In this document: positions 1 to 10,491 of the stretch, in pieces
Numbering within the stretch: position 1 is the first letter of the stretch
Layout: each line of letters opens with the position of its first letter
Origin: Mantamonas sphyraenae
Lineage: Eukaryota; CRuMs; Mantamonadidae
Assembly: GCA_026936335.1 (NCBI GenBank)
Contig: JAPMXV010000001.1
Span: forward strand, 1-64,000
DNA: 64,000 nucleotides
Direction of reading: 5' to 3'
Translations under genes and position numbers: made by a program
The notes under the pieces: model-generated
Databases searched by the model: none
Told to the model about the DNA's origin: nothing
Seen by the model: the letters and a program-made list of their open reading frames with translations, nothing else

Positions 1-234
1 CCCTAACCTACCCTAACCCTAACCCTAACCCTAACCCTAACCCTAACCCTAACCCTAACCCTAACCCTAACCCTAACCCTAACCCTAACCCTAACCCTAA
101 CCCTAACCCTAACCCTAACCCTAACCCTAACCCTAACCCTAACCCTAACCCTAACCCTAACCCTAACCCTAACCCTAACCCTAATTAACATTAACCCTAA
201 CCCTAACCCTACCCTAACCCTAACCCTAACCCTA
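1..234. repeat. Telomere, (CCCTAA)n
   Basis: Nearly perfect CCCTAA hexamers on the plus strand, so the G-rich TTAGGG strand runs toward the chromosome end, as expected for a left telomere. Irregular units occur at the very start (CCTACC near base 7), around 184-191 (TTAACATT) and near 207-213. Such variant units close to the inner edge are typical of the proximal part of a telomere. The array stops abruptly and unique sequence follows. Confidence 0.98.
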
Positions 235-502
235 TCCATCATATGGTGTATATGTGTGGTGAGACCGGTCTAGGTTGTGTGAGTTGTGCTTGTGTTAGCT
301 GGCGGGGTGGCTGAGTTGGGTGGTGACATGGGGCAGTGGGCATTGGGTGGGAGTGGAAATGTCGCTTGTGAGTGGCCGTAGTCCTGCAACGCCGCGCAGT
401 CGGCACTGCCCTTCTGCCTTCAACCAAAATATCACCAACACCCACAACACCTTCCACCAGTCCAACACAATCCACATACACTCCAGTACCACCACCACCA
501 TC
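235..502. other. Subtelomeric spacer without a gene
   Basis: About 270 bp between the telomere and the first plausible start codon. It contains no satellite, retroelement or gene-family repeat that I can see. Open frames here have no protein-like composition. It must hold the promoter and 5' untranslated region of the gene beginning at 503. From about 420 it is CA-rich. Confidence 0.6.
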
Positions 503-3500
503 ATGGACAAAGACTACTCAAACACTCCGAAGCAACAACACACACCCAACACCTACCCAGCGTGCGTTCTGCCTTCCACTCCGTTTTCTGGCTACCCGCT
601 TCTCCCGCTTCCATGCCTCCTCCATGCCTCGGTCGCCTCCCTGCACTCCTCCTCTGCCTCTCCACTTCCCCTTCACCACCTCCACTGCCTTCTTCGCTCT
701 TTTCCGATCCCCTCTCCCCTGTCACTGCCCTCCCCGTTGCCAGTTTCCCGGTCTGCCAATCTCCTCCGTTTTTCCCTCTCTGCTCGTTCCAGCCTCCCTT
801 CACCCCCGCTTCTGCCCTGACGGCGTCCCTTCCGCCTTCCGCTCACCGGTACCACCCCGCCCACCCCCCTCCCGTCTCCCACACAGCTACGCGTACATGG
901 TCCCTCCCATGGCTGCTCAGCCGTTCTCGAACATGCTGCCCGTTCAAGGCGTACAAAACCCGTACCAGCACCCACAACCACCCATCATCTGGGTCCCTGT
1001 CAACACCCACCCCCAGCAGCACCACTCATATGGTCATCAGGGCCACCCATACTACGCCTACCCTCCTCCGCCACCTCCGCAGCCGCGACAAACCGCCCAG
1101 GTGCACTTCGCTCAGACTCCGTTGCACCCTCCGCCTGCTCAACCCACCAAAAACCACAACCGCGTCCCAAAACGCATCAGCCCTGCGTTTGTCGGCATCA
1201 CACGGACCACATCCACCACCACATCGTCGTCGTCCTCCCACCAAGGCACGCGGCAGACTGGAGACAGCGACAACAACGACGCAGACCAGGACACACACAC
1301 ACAAGACACCGGCGACGTGGAGGACCTGATGTTCCTGAACTTTGGCCACCGTAAACCTTGGTTAACGTCCAGCAACACAGAGTGGATGAGCAGCTCATGG
1401 ATGGAGGCGTATGATGAAGAAGGCGAGGCACTCGACGCACCCCAGCAGCACGTTGAGGACGAGGTGGAAGCTCAGGGCCCACTCAGCTTCGCAGACACTG
1501 TTGAAGCCATGGATCAGGAGTATATGCCACAAGACGACGGCGACGACGACGCAGACGACATGGAGCAGGAGGACACGGACGAATGGCAGCCGAGACGCAC
1601 AAGCAGCAGCCGCACACGACGAGGATACCACGCCAGTCGACTCACTGGTACACAGAAGATGAATGGCAGCGGACAGCGCAGGCGCAGGGTCACGGCTGGC
1701 AGTGGCACAGAGGCAGGAACGTCGAGCACACGGGCAAGAAGGGCCAGGAACGGAGACAACGGCGCACGGAAGAAATCAAGCGAAGACAAGACGAACAAGT
1801 TGCCGGATGGAGTTGCGCGCAAAGGTTGGAAACTGGGGCCCAATGACGATCGCAGCCACAGCAACAAGAAGGAGCACACGGCACTGCTGAACCACATGCA
1901 CACGCTGGTCAACGAGCATCCCATCGACGACATCCCCGACCTCATGAACCTGCAGGCGCGTGTTGTGGTCTGCCATGGCACCCTGAACACGCTGCTCCGA
2001 CAGATTCAGCTCGCTTTGGGCAACATTCCTCTCTCCCAGGGCGACATGGCCCTCTGCCTCACCCTCCTCGGCCGTGACATGGATCAATATGCGTGCGGCC
2101 ATGCCTTCCTCAACGCTGGTCTGGCCATGGGTGTGACAAAGGCTGGGTTGAAGGTGGGCTCGCTGGAGGAGCCACACGACCACGGCGACCCCAACTACGC
2201 CCTCCTCCACCTGCTCAAGACAGAGATGGACACACTCGGCGACAGGCCCCATCCCACCACCTGGAAGGAGCACGAGCAGACCCAGCTGTGGCTGCAGGAG
2301 GCACGACGCCCTGCTGACAACGACAGCGACCCACACTGGACACAATGCGACTACGATCACCACCTCACCACCACCAATGTGAACAAGTGGCACCCTGAGT
2401 CTGTTCGCAGTGGCTGGAACGGTGCTCCAACAAGCGACGAGCGTGGCAGCTGCACGGCGCGGGAGTTCCAGACGCTGCTGGCACACATGAAGGCAATCGC
2501 AGCCAAGTACCCTCGCCATCAGCACGCACACGAGCACCAGGCACTGCGTGAGCTGATCAACAACGGCGACCTGCAGTCCCTTGTGCGACACATCATCCTG
2601 GCGCTGGGCAACGTTGGCGTGCCGCCTGTCGACCTGGCCTTCTTTGTCCGCCTCCTCAGGCCACGCCTCACCTACAAGCAGGTCCAAGGTGCAATCAGCA
2701 ACACCCTCACCCGCGGCCTCACCTCGCTCTCCCTCAAGATCGCCTGGCTCGACAACCCCAAACCCAGCGACGCCACACTGCACACCCTCCTCCACACCCT
2801 CCTCGACCGCATCACACCCCACATCACCACCCGACCCACCACCACACACGCCGTAAACGCCCTCCGGATCCATAAGCTTGTTCTGCCCAAGCCCACAGAG
2901 GAAGAGGAGATGATGGTCGTGGAGGATGGACTGCCAGATGGCGTTGTGTGCAGTGGCTGGACAACATGGCGCAAGAGCGAGCGCAGCCACAGCAACAAGA
3001 AGGAGCACACGGCACTGCTGAGGCACATGCACAACCTGGCCAACGAGCATCCCGTCGACGACATCCCCGACCTCATGGCCCTGCAGGCGCGTGTTGTGGT
3101 CTGCCATGGCACCCTGAACACGCTGGTCCGACAGATTCAGCTCGCTCTGGGCAACATTCCCCTTTCCCAGGGTGACATGGCCTTCTGCCTCACCCTTCTC
3201 GGCCGAGACGTGGATCAACATGCGTGCAGTGCTGCCATCCCCCACGCTGGTTTGGCCATGGGTGTGACAAAGGCTGGGTTGAAGGTGTGCTGGCTGGAGG
3301 AGCCACACGACCACGGCGACCCCAACTACGCCCTCCTCCACCTCCTCATGACAGAGATGGCCACTCTTGGCGACAGAACCCTTCCCACCACCTGGGAGCA
3401 GCACAAGCAGACCCAGCTGTGGCTGCAGGAAGCACGACGCCCTGCTGACAACGACAGCGACCCACACTGGACACAATGCGACTACGACCACCACCTCGCT

Positions 3501-4088
3501 ACCACCAACGTGGGAAAGTGGCATCCTGTGTCTGTGCGCAGTGGCTGGAGCAAGACCGCAGACGAGCGTGGCAGCTGCACGGCGCGGGAGTTCCAGTCGC
3601 TGTTGGCACACATGAAGGCATTTGCAGCCAAGTACCCTCGCCATCAGCACACACACGAGCACCAGGCACTGCGTGAGCTGATCAACAACGGCACGAAAAA
3701 GTCCCTGCTGCGACACATCATCCTGGCGCTGGGCAACGTTGGCGTGCCGCCTGTCGACCTGGCCTTCTTTGTCCGCCTCCTCAGGCCAAACCTTACCTAC
3801 AAGCAGGTAATGGATGCCAGCAGCGCCACCCTCACCCGCGGCGTCACCTCCCTCTCCCTCAAGATCGCCTGGCTTGACAACCCCCAACCCAGCGACGCCA
3901 CACTGCACACACTCCTCCACATCCTCATCGACCGCATCACACCCCACATCGCCACCCGTCCCACCACCTCCGCACTCGTCAACGCCTACCCCATCCCCTC
4001 CTTCACCCTTCCCAAGCGCAAAGTCCCTTCCTCCTCCTCCTCCTCCTCCTCCTCCTCCTCCTCCTCCAAACGCCAGCGCCTCGAATGA
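503..4088 (+). CDS. Subtelomeric protein with four related helical repeats and a C-terminal NLS (unknown family)
   Basis: Proposed exons 503-561 and 887-4088, giving 1086 residues. The start has a good context (caccatcATGG). The donor GTGCGT at 562 and acceptor ACACAG ending at 886 remove a CT-rich stretch and keep frame. Starting at the in-frame ATG at 897 is the alternative. The N-terminal third is P/Y/Q-rich, then acidic and basic low complexity. The rest is A-B-A'-B': units of about 115 residues sharing a pattern ending in LALGN, a conserved D, LL, and later LK and LLH. The A-B pair is repeated every 377 residues. The C-terminus has KRK, a serine run and KRQRLE, which looks like a bipartite nuclear signal. 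I recognise no family. Nuclear location is an inference from the tail. Confidence 0.7.
1800..4010 (+). repeat. In-frame tandem duplication, period 1131 bp
   Basis: Unit 1 runs from about 1800 to 2930 and unit 2 from 2931 to about 4010. Long stretches are nearly identical at DNA level, for example from 1851 and from 2982 onward. Both units sit in the same frame of the subtelomeric gene. The period is exactly 377 codons. High nucleotide identity including third positions indicates a recent duplication or ongoing homogenisation. Confidence 0.9.
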
Positions 4089-4178
4089 ACCCATCCAACC
4101 CCCCACCCTCACCCTCACCTTCCCGTCTTCCCCAGCTCTCTGACCAATTCCTGCCCTCCCCGCACAAACGAAACCACC

Positions 4179-5275
4179 TTGTCCACAACCCTTCCCACAT
4201 TCACCTACTGCGCCCTCTGCAAACACAGCCACACGCGTAAGCGCAAGCATGTGTACGACAAGGTGCACCAGCGCAAGCTAGCCCGTGCCGTCTCCAACGA
4301 GTCCGACCGCATCCGCGCTGCAGTCCTGTGTGCAAGCGCCTGCACTATTGCTGAGCGCCGATCCCGTCCTTCGCAGTGCAACATGCCCGAACCACCCTTT
4401 GACACCTCCATGTACACATCCACACTTGACAAGTCCTTGCACGGCCTGTTCTGGTGCTACTTCTGCCGAGTCGGTGTCCTGGAGCTCGTCGACCACGATT
4501 TTGTCGGGTGCGTTCCCCTTCCCCATTCCCCTCGTTCCCCACTGTATCATCGTCTCTCTTTCCTTTCGGCATACCATTCCCATGGCCCGTACCCGGCCCG
4601 CGCTCACCCCGCGCGCGCACGCCCCGCTTCAGTATGAACACAATTGAGCACTTGTGCACCTCTGCACACGCACAGAACGTAGAAACCTTTCTCAGAACAC
4701 AGGGTGGCGCAAAGATATCACCTAGTCCGCTTCTCGTGTCCCAGAAACAAGCCGCCGATGTAAGTGGTGCCCGTCCCGCCTCGATACTCTTTCCCAACAA
4801 ACTCACCGGTCCCTTGCCCCTGTCACAGCTCCGCCAAAAACAGCTGGTGCTCCTAAAGAAGCACAACGCGGCGCTGAAACGAGAGCAGGAGACACTCTCT
4901 TCAGCACAGCGAGCGTCCACTGCTCTCTCGACCCCTCGCCGCACGGTTTCCGCGCATGTGCCCACCAAACAAGAGTCTCAAACCTCATCTTCATCCTCTT
5001 CAGTGTCGACTTTATCGCAGCTGGAGCGTATGCGTGCCTACCACGCCCTCCTGGCCCAAACTGCCAAGCGCAAGTCCTCGCCTCCCACACCACAGACACC
5101 ACAGGAGCGCAAGCGACAACGTGTGTCGACAACGTGCACTGCGCAACGTGTACATAAGGACGTGCAGTCCAAGCCGGCGCCCAAGATAATCGATCTTGAG
5201 CAGGTGCGCAAGGAAGCCCTGCAAAAGAAGCGTGATGCCCTCAAGGAGCGCCTGCGCGCCAAAGCAAACAAATGA
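4179..5275 (+). CDS. CENATAC: CENATAC (CCDC84)-like zinc-finger splicing factor
   Basis: Exons 4179-4507 and 4633-5275 (donor GTGCGT, acceptor TTCAG), 323 residues. The first zinc finger is a YCALC pair followed by [11 protein letters not shown], matching the CHVYSxxHQR type finger at the start of CENATAC. The second is WCYFC with histidines at DH and HLCTSAH, the latter formed across the splice junction and matching the family's HLASPEH. The C-terminal half is a charged helical region with [13 protein letters not shown] and a basic end. In animals CENATAC works with the minor (U12-type) spliceosome on AT-AC introns. Its stop codon overlaps the start of the next gene (ATGA at 5272-5275). Confidence 0.75.
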
Positions 5276-5869
5276 GTACTTCCAACACCATCCTCGCCCT
5301 GTACATTGTCAATAAGAGTGGTGGCATGATTTACAAGCAGGAGCTGGGCGCATCCTCCTCCTCCGAGCACAAGAAAGACTTCAACGAGCATATGCGCCTC
5401 GCCTCCATGTTCCACACCCTTTCTGTCATTGCCTCTGAGCTGTCCCCCGTCAGCGGCTCCTCTGGAATCGAAATGATGGAGGCAGACACATTCAGAATCC
5501 ACTCACTGCAAACCCTCACGAGTGCGTTGCCCTCCCACCCTCCCACCCAGCAGCCCCGCTTCTCCATCCGCTGCCGAACCCATGTGTGACATGTATTTAC
5601 TTGGAAACTCCTCTTTTGCATCCTGGTTCACGACAGCTGACACCCTCGCGCCCTCACGACACTCCGCGCTCTGCGCTCGATGCTCCCTCCCAGAAACACG
5701 CTTCTTCCTCGTCACCACCATCGACCACCAGGGCAACACCGAAGCCACTCTCCAGTCCATCTATGAACACTACGCCGACTACGTGCTCAAATGCCCCTTC
5801 TACGAACTCGAAATGCCCATCCAGGTGCAAAAGTTTGTCGAGGCCATCAATGAACTTCTCGTTCAGTGA
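5272..5869 (+). CDS. TRAPPC4: TRAPP complex subunit 4 (Trs23/synbindin)
   Basis: Exons 5272-5521 and 5694-5869 (donor GTGCGT, acceptor CCCAG), 141 residues. The N-terminus [15 protein letters not shown] matches the TRAPPC4 opening. [17 protein letters not shown] and [15 protein letters not shown] are family signatures. The join restores [13 protein letters not shown], aligning with the human QTLTGIKFVVLAD. The animal PDZ-like insertion is absent, as in the short plant and protist forms. TRAPPC4 is a core longin-fold subunit of the vesicle-tethering and Rab-GEF complex at the Golgi. The start ATG lies inside the last codons of CENATAC, so the 5' untranslated region must lie within that coding sequence. 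Confidence 0.92.
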
Positions 5870-6076
5870 ACCCCCGCCGGCTTGCATTTGCTTGCAATCC
5901 ACCTAGTTTTCCTTCTTCCCAGCATATCACTGCCCATTCCCTGGTCGCCGTCACCACCCTGCAAATCACCCTACCCCAACGCCGCCCAAGAAAACTTTCA
6001 ACCCGTGCCACGACCCCACTGGCACATCACCGACATCCCTTTGTGTGGCTGTGCCCCAACCTCTCAGTTCTGAACA

Positions 6077-9000
6077 ATGTCCATGTTCAAGAAACTCAAG
6101 AACAAGCGTCCCAAGGGACAGCAAGAGGGAGACACCCCGAATCCCTCCGTCTCTGGCCAGGGCAGTTTCCGAGGCGCCTCTGCGGCTCTGGGAACCTCCA
6201 ACGACGCCATTATGGCCAAGGGCCCGCCCCCACCGCCTCCTCCTGCAGGTGGCGCTGGTGGTTCGGCCCGACAATCCCGCGGCCCTCCCGCGATGCCTGG
6301 AACTGCACCCCCCGCGTTTCCAGGCACGGCCGGCAATCACAACAGCGCATATGCCAACGACATTGGCTCTGGTGATGGTCAGGGACGATCCAACTCTTCA
6401 ACGGCTTTGCAGGCGCGCGTCGACTTGGCGGCCGAAATGGGTCTCCAAGGCCATCAGGCCGAGTGCCTCTATGCCTTTGCTGGCACGGCCAACGACCACC
6501 TGTCCATGCAACCGGGCGACGTCATTCTCGTGTCGGCTACACCCGACACCGATGCATGGTGGGCCGGTGCAAACCTATCTCACGGCGAGGGAGACGAACC
6601 TCCCGCCGTGGGTGTTTTCCCCAGCAACTATGTGCGCTTCACCACGCTCGTCTCTTCCGTGCCCTTGCCCATTCGCTCCTATGTGTCGCAGGTGCCAGTG
6701 CTCAAGAAACCCAGTAAGTGCCTGACCATGCCCTGCAGCCGTTTTTCCGTCCCCGGCAGAGGATGAAACCCCTCTTTTTTCACGCTGACACCATTTCTGT
6801 GTCTGCACCCCGCAGAGCCCAAGCCCGTGCTGGTCAAGAAGCTTGTGACTCGCACCGTGCCCAAAATGCGAAGTGCACATCTGGTGCGCACCGTGTATGC
6901 GTACGATGCCAGCGGCGCCGACGATCTGTCGTTTGCTGAAAACAAAGAGATCGAGATCCTGCAGCAAGACGGTGAGTGGTACCAGGGCATCCTCGATGGC
7001 CGCACAGGCTGGTTTCCGGTCAGTTACACAGAGAGCATGGGTCAAGTTGAACTCGAAGACGGCGTCGAGGAAATTCAGGAAGAGATCGAAGTGTGGGAAG
7101 AGCCTCCGGCCGACGACGACGACGACGACGAGCAGACTCCGCCACCGCCTCCACCTGCCTCCAGCAAGCCGCGCAAGCTCGTTGGTGCTGCGCCGGGCAC
7201 TCCACCGCCCAAGCCCAACATGCGTCTGGCCGAACAGCTGTCGCGAAAGGGGACCCCGCCGCCGATTCCTCCGCTACCGGACCGTCTGGATAGCCAGGAC
7301 GAGACTTCAGCAGACGAACAACAACTTCCCCCAGCGGACACGACCTCTACTGAGACCACGACGCCGCAAGAGCGCTTCCAGGTCATCGACTGGTACGAAG
7401 CGCAAGACGACGGCGAGATGAGTTTGCAAGAGGGCGACGTCATGGTGGTACTGGAGAAGGACGATGGCGGCTGGTGGTGCTGTCGTAGTGAACGCACAGG
7501 CAACGAGGGCTGGGTGCCCTCCAACTACCTTGCCAGCGAACCCCTCCCGAACAAGCCCAAGCCTGCAAAGAAGCCCGCCACGCTCATGCCCAGCCCTGGT
7601 GCTGGCGGGTTTTCCGGTGAACTGGCCATGCGACTGCAGAACAGGCAACAAGTTGACCAAAAGAAGGAGCCCGAACCCGAGCCGGTTATCCCGCAGATAC
7701 CCGCCACCCCGCAATCCAAGCCAGACACGCCTCCGAGCGCAGGGAAACCCCAGGTTTTGCCCCAGATGCCCGTTACACCCCAGACTAAGCCAGAATCTCC
7801 GTTGGCCTCAGCGGGGCTTGGGGGCATGGGCTTTGGAGACGAGCTTGCCCAACGCCTGGCAAAAAAGAGCGGCGGTGCCGCTTCGCCCAAGCAACAGCGC
7901 CCTCAACCGGCCCAAATCGCTCCGTCCGAACCCATGAGTGAGTTGCAGATGCGCTTACAGAAGCGACAGCAAGCAGAGACAACGAACGAGGAGTCTTCTC
8001 CCCCGCCCAGCCCTCCGCCCGAACCCGAGCCGGAGGCTGAACCAGCGCCTGTGTCGCCCATGCTCGGCGGCGGAGGTTTCGGCGACGAGCTGTCCCGTCG
8101 CCTGGCGCAGAAGAACGGTGGTGCTGCTTCACCAAAGCAAGGACGTCCTCAGGCTGCGCAAATGTCGCCTGTCCAGCCCATGAGTGAGTTGCAGATGCGC
8201 TTGCAGAAGCGACAGCAAGCAGAGACAACGAACGAGGATTCTTCTCCCCCGCCCAGCCCTCCGCCCGAACCCGAGCCGGAGGCTGAACCAGCGCCTGTGT
8301 CGCCCATGCTCGGCGGCGGAGGTTTCGGCGACGAGCTGTCCCGTCGCCTGGCGCAGAAGAACGGTGGTGCTGCTTCACCAAAGCAAGGACGTCCTCAAGC
8401 GGCGCAAATGTCGCCTGTCCAGCCCATGAGTGAGCTGCAGATGCGTTTGCAGAAGCGACAGCAAGCAGATGAAGAAGATGCACCTGCAGAGACGGCCACC
8501 ACCACAACGACGACGACTGAACCAGAGGCCGATATCATTGGGGCAATGGAGGTCAGCAGCAAGAAGCCGACCATCACCAAGCGTCCCAGCCGTGGCAAAC
8601 GGCGCCCAAGCAAGAAGGGCAACAACGCAGCGTCGGCCATTGCCGTCAGCCATGAACAGGCGAGTACAAAGTCTCGCAGTGCCGCGAGCAGCCCGGCGAG
8701 CACGGCCAGCTCCCGCTCGCCTGCCCAGTTCCGGTCACCCATCATGCCCGCCAAGATGGGAGGAAGTCGCGTGGACCTCGCTGCCCAGCTCAACGCCCGC
8801 TTTAGCGAATCCAGCGACGAGGGAGCCGCTGCAAGCAAACCCCAACCCCCGTCCAAGTCCATACCCACGCTCCCCAAGCCGCATGCTGTCAAGCCCAAGC
8901 CCACTTGCACGGCGTTTACCGACTACGACGCTGAAGACGACGGCGAACTTAGCCTGGCCGAGGGCGACGTCGTGGTAATCCTGGAGAAGGCGGATAACGG

Positions 9001-10372
9001 GTGGTGGCGAGGCCACAAGAAGGGCAAGCCACAGCCTGAGGGGTGGTTCCCGTCCAACTTTGTTGAAGAGGTGCCGCATGACACTTCAGCCGAGCCAGAG
9101 CAAGAGCAAGAGCAAGAGCCAGAGCCTGAGGAGCCTGAGCCTGAGCCTTTGGAGGTATTTGACGCAATCGAGAAAGCTCCCAAACGGCTCAACACAGTCA
9201 AGCGACGAGGTGGCTCGCGCTCGCGTCGCCGGCCCAGCAAAAAGCCTGCCGAGGTCAAGAAAGGCGTCAAGGAGTCGACATCAGCAGCAGCCACAGGCGC
9301 GGAGACGGATGTGGACTCTTTGAGCAGCTCGTCGTCGACCAAGCCACGTGCGGCCTCGCACGGACGCAACGCGAGTGGAGGTGTGCCTATGCTCGGCGCC
9401 AACTTGTTCCAGGGTGACGAGCTGCAGGCACGATTGCGCAAGCGCTCTGCCACCACCACAGCACGCCCGCAAACATCTGGTGACGACTCTTCCAACGCCG
9501 GATCTGTACCTCTCGGGCAAGATACTCAAGATGAGCTTGCAGCACGTCTCGCTCGCCGCAAGCAGATGAACGAGACCAAGATAGAGCCTTCCTCGCCTTC
9601 CTCTCAACCCGCCTCCCAGCCGCAAGACGAGCTCGCTGCACGCCTTGCCCGCCGCCAACAGCTCAACAACGAGACAACCTCCACCACCTCCACCCCCGAA
9701 CCCGAACCCAAACCGGAGCCCGAACCGTCCTCCCAACCACAAGACGAGCTCGCTGCACGCCTTGCCCGCCGCCAACAGCTCAACAACGAGACCCCCTCCA
9801 TCACCACCTCGTCCACCCCCGAACCCGAACCCAAGCCGGATGCCGAACCATCCTCCCAACCGCAAGACGAGCTCGCTGCACGCCTTGCTCGCCGCCAACA
9901 GCTCAACAACGAGACACCCACCACCACCACCACCTCCTCCTCCTCCTCCTCCTCCTCCTCCTCCACCTCCACCCCCGAACCAGAACCATCCTCCCAACCA
10001 CAAGACGAGCTCGCCGCAAAGCTCGCCCGCCGAAACCAACTCAACTCATCGTCTTCGTCCGACGACGACGACCAAGAGCAAACGCCCATCTTCCGAAAAC
10101 CGCGCAGCAACACAACCTACGCCGGCGGCAACGAACAGAGCGAACTTGCCGCCCGCCTTGCCCGTCGCCAGCAACTCAACAACGAAAAGCAGGAGGACAC
10201 CACGACGCCTTCCGCCTCCACAGACACTCTCACTGCCACCTTTGCCAACCAAAAGTCCAAGCGCAACTCCTCCTACATCCCCTCTGCCAGTAGCGGCGGT
10301 GGTGGCGGTGGCGGCGGCGATGAACTCGCAGCCATGCTTGCACGACGTAAACGCCTGAACAAAGAAGAATGA
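6077..10372 (+). CDS. Four-SH3 scaffold with about 16 WH2-like repeats
   Basis: Exons 6077-6713 and 6816-10372 (donor GTAAGT, acceptor CGCAG), 1397 residues. A basic N-terminus and a polyproline run near residue 50 precede four SH3 domains at about 128-190, 238-300, 400-455 and 909-962. Each has an ALYDY-like start and a GWFP/GWVPSNY-type end. Between and after them are about 16 short helices of the form DELAARLARRQQLNN, concentrated at about 460-770 and 1077-1397, separated by P/E/S/T-rich linkers. The pattern L-x3-[IL]-x5-L-[NK]-[NK] resembles the actin-binding WH2 core, although the usual glycine is an arginine. A cortical actin or endocytic scaffold role is inferred. The C-terminus ends in KRLNKEE. 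Confidence 0.85.
7938..8429 (+). repeat. 246-bp tandem duplication inside the SH3 scaffold gene
   Basis: Two consecutive 246-bp units (7938-8183 and 8184-8429) are almost identical. Each encodes one ELQMRLQKRQQAE motif, a PPPSPPPEPEPE linker and one GDELSRRLAQKNGG motif. A third, partly diverged start of the unit follows at 8430. This shows how the WH2-like array expands, in 82-codon steps that keep frame. Confidence 0.9.
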
Positions 10373-10388
10373 ACGCTGCATCATTGCA

Positions 10389-10491
10389 ATCCAATCACCC
10401 CAACTGCACATTACCTCGTCCGGCTGAACCCCGTGCATCCAATCACCCCAACTGCACATTGCTCTTGCTCGTCCGGCTGAACCCGGTGTCC
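10389..10491. repeat. Two-copy short repeat at the convergent gene end
   Basis: A 24-bp identical core occurs at 10389-10412 and 10437-10460. Both copies are followed by a related CTCGTCCGGCTGAACCC segment. The second copy carries the stop codon and last codons of the minus-strand PPP1R42-like gene. The first lies in the 70-bp gap before the stop of the plus-strand SH3 gene. It looks like a local duplication of the end of the LRR gene. Confidence 0.8.

Noticed and set aside
235-502. Subtelomeric transposon or satellite
   Set aside because: No repeats, terminal inverted repeats or polymerase-like frames are visible.
1776-4268. 830-codon minus-strand frame opposite the subtelomeric gene
   Set aside because: It mirrors the tandem duplication of the plus strand and has no independent protein features. 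The plus strand has a sensible start, intron and nuclear tail.
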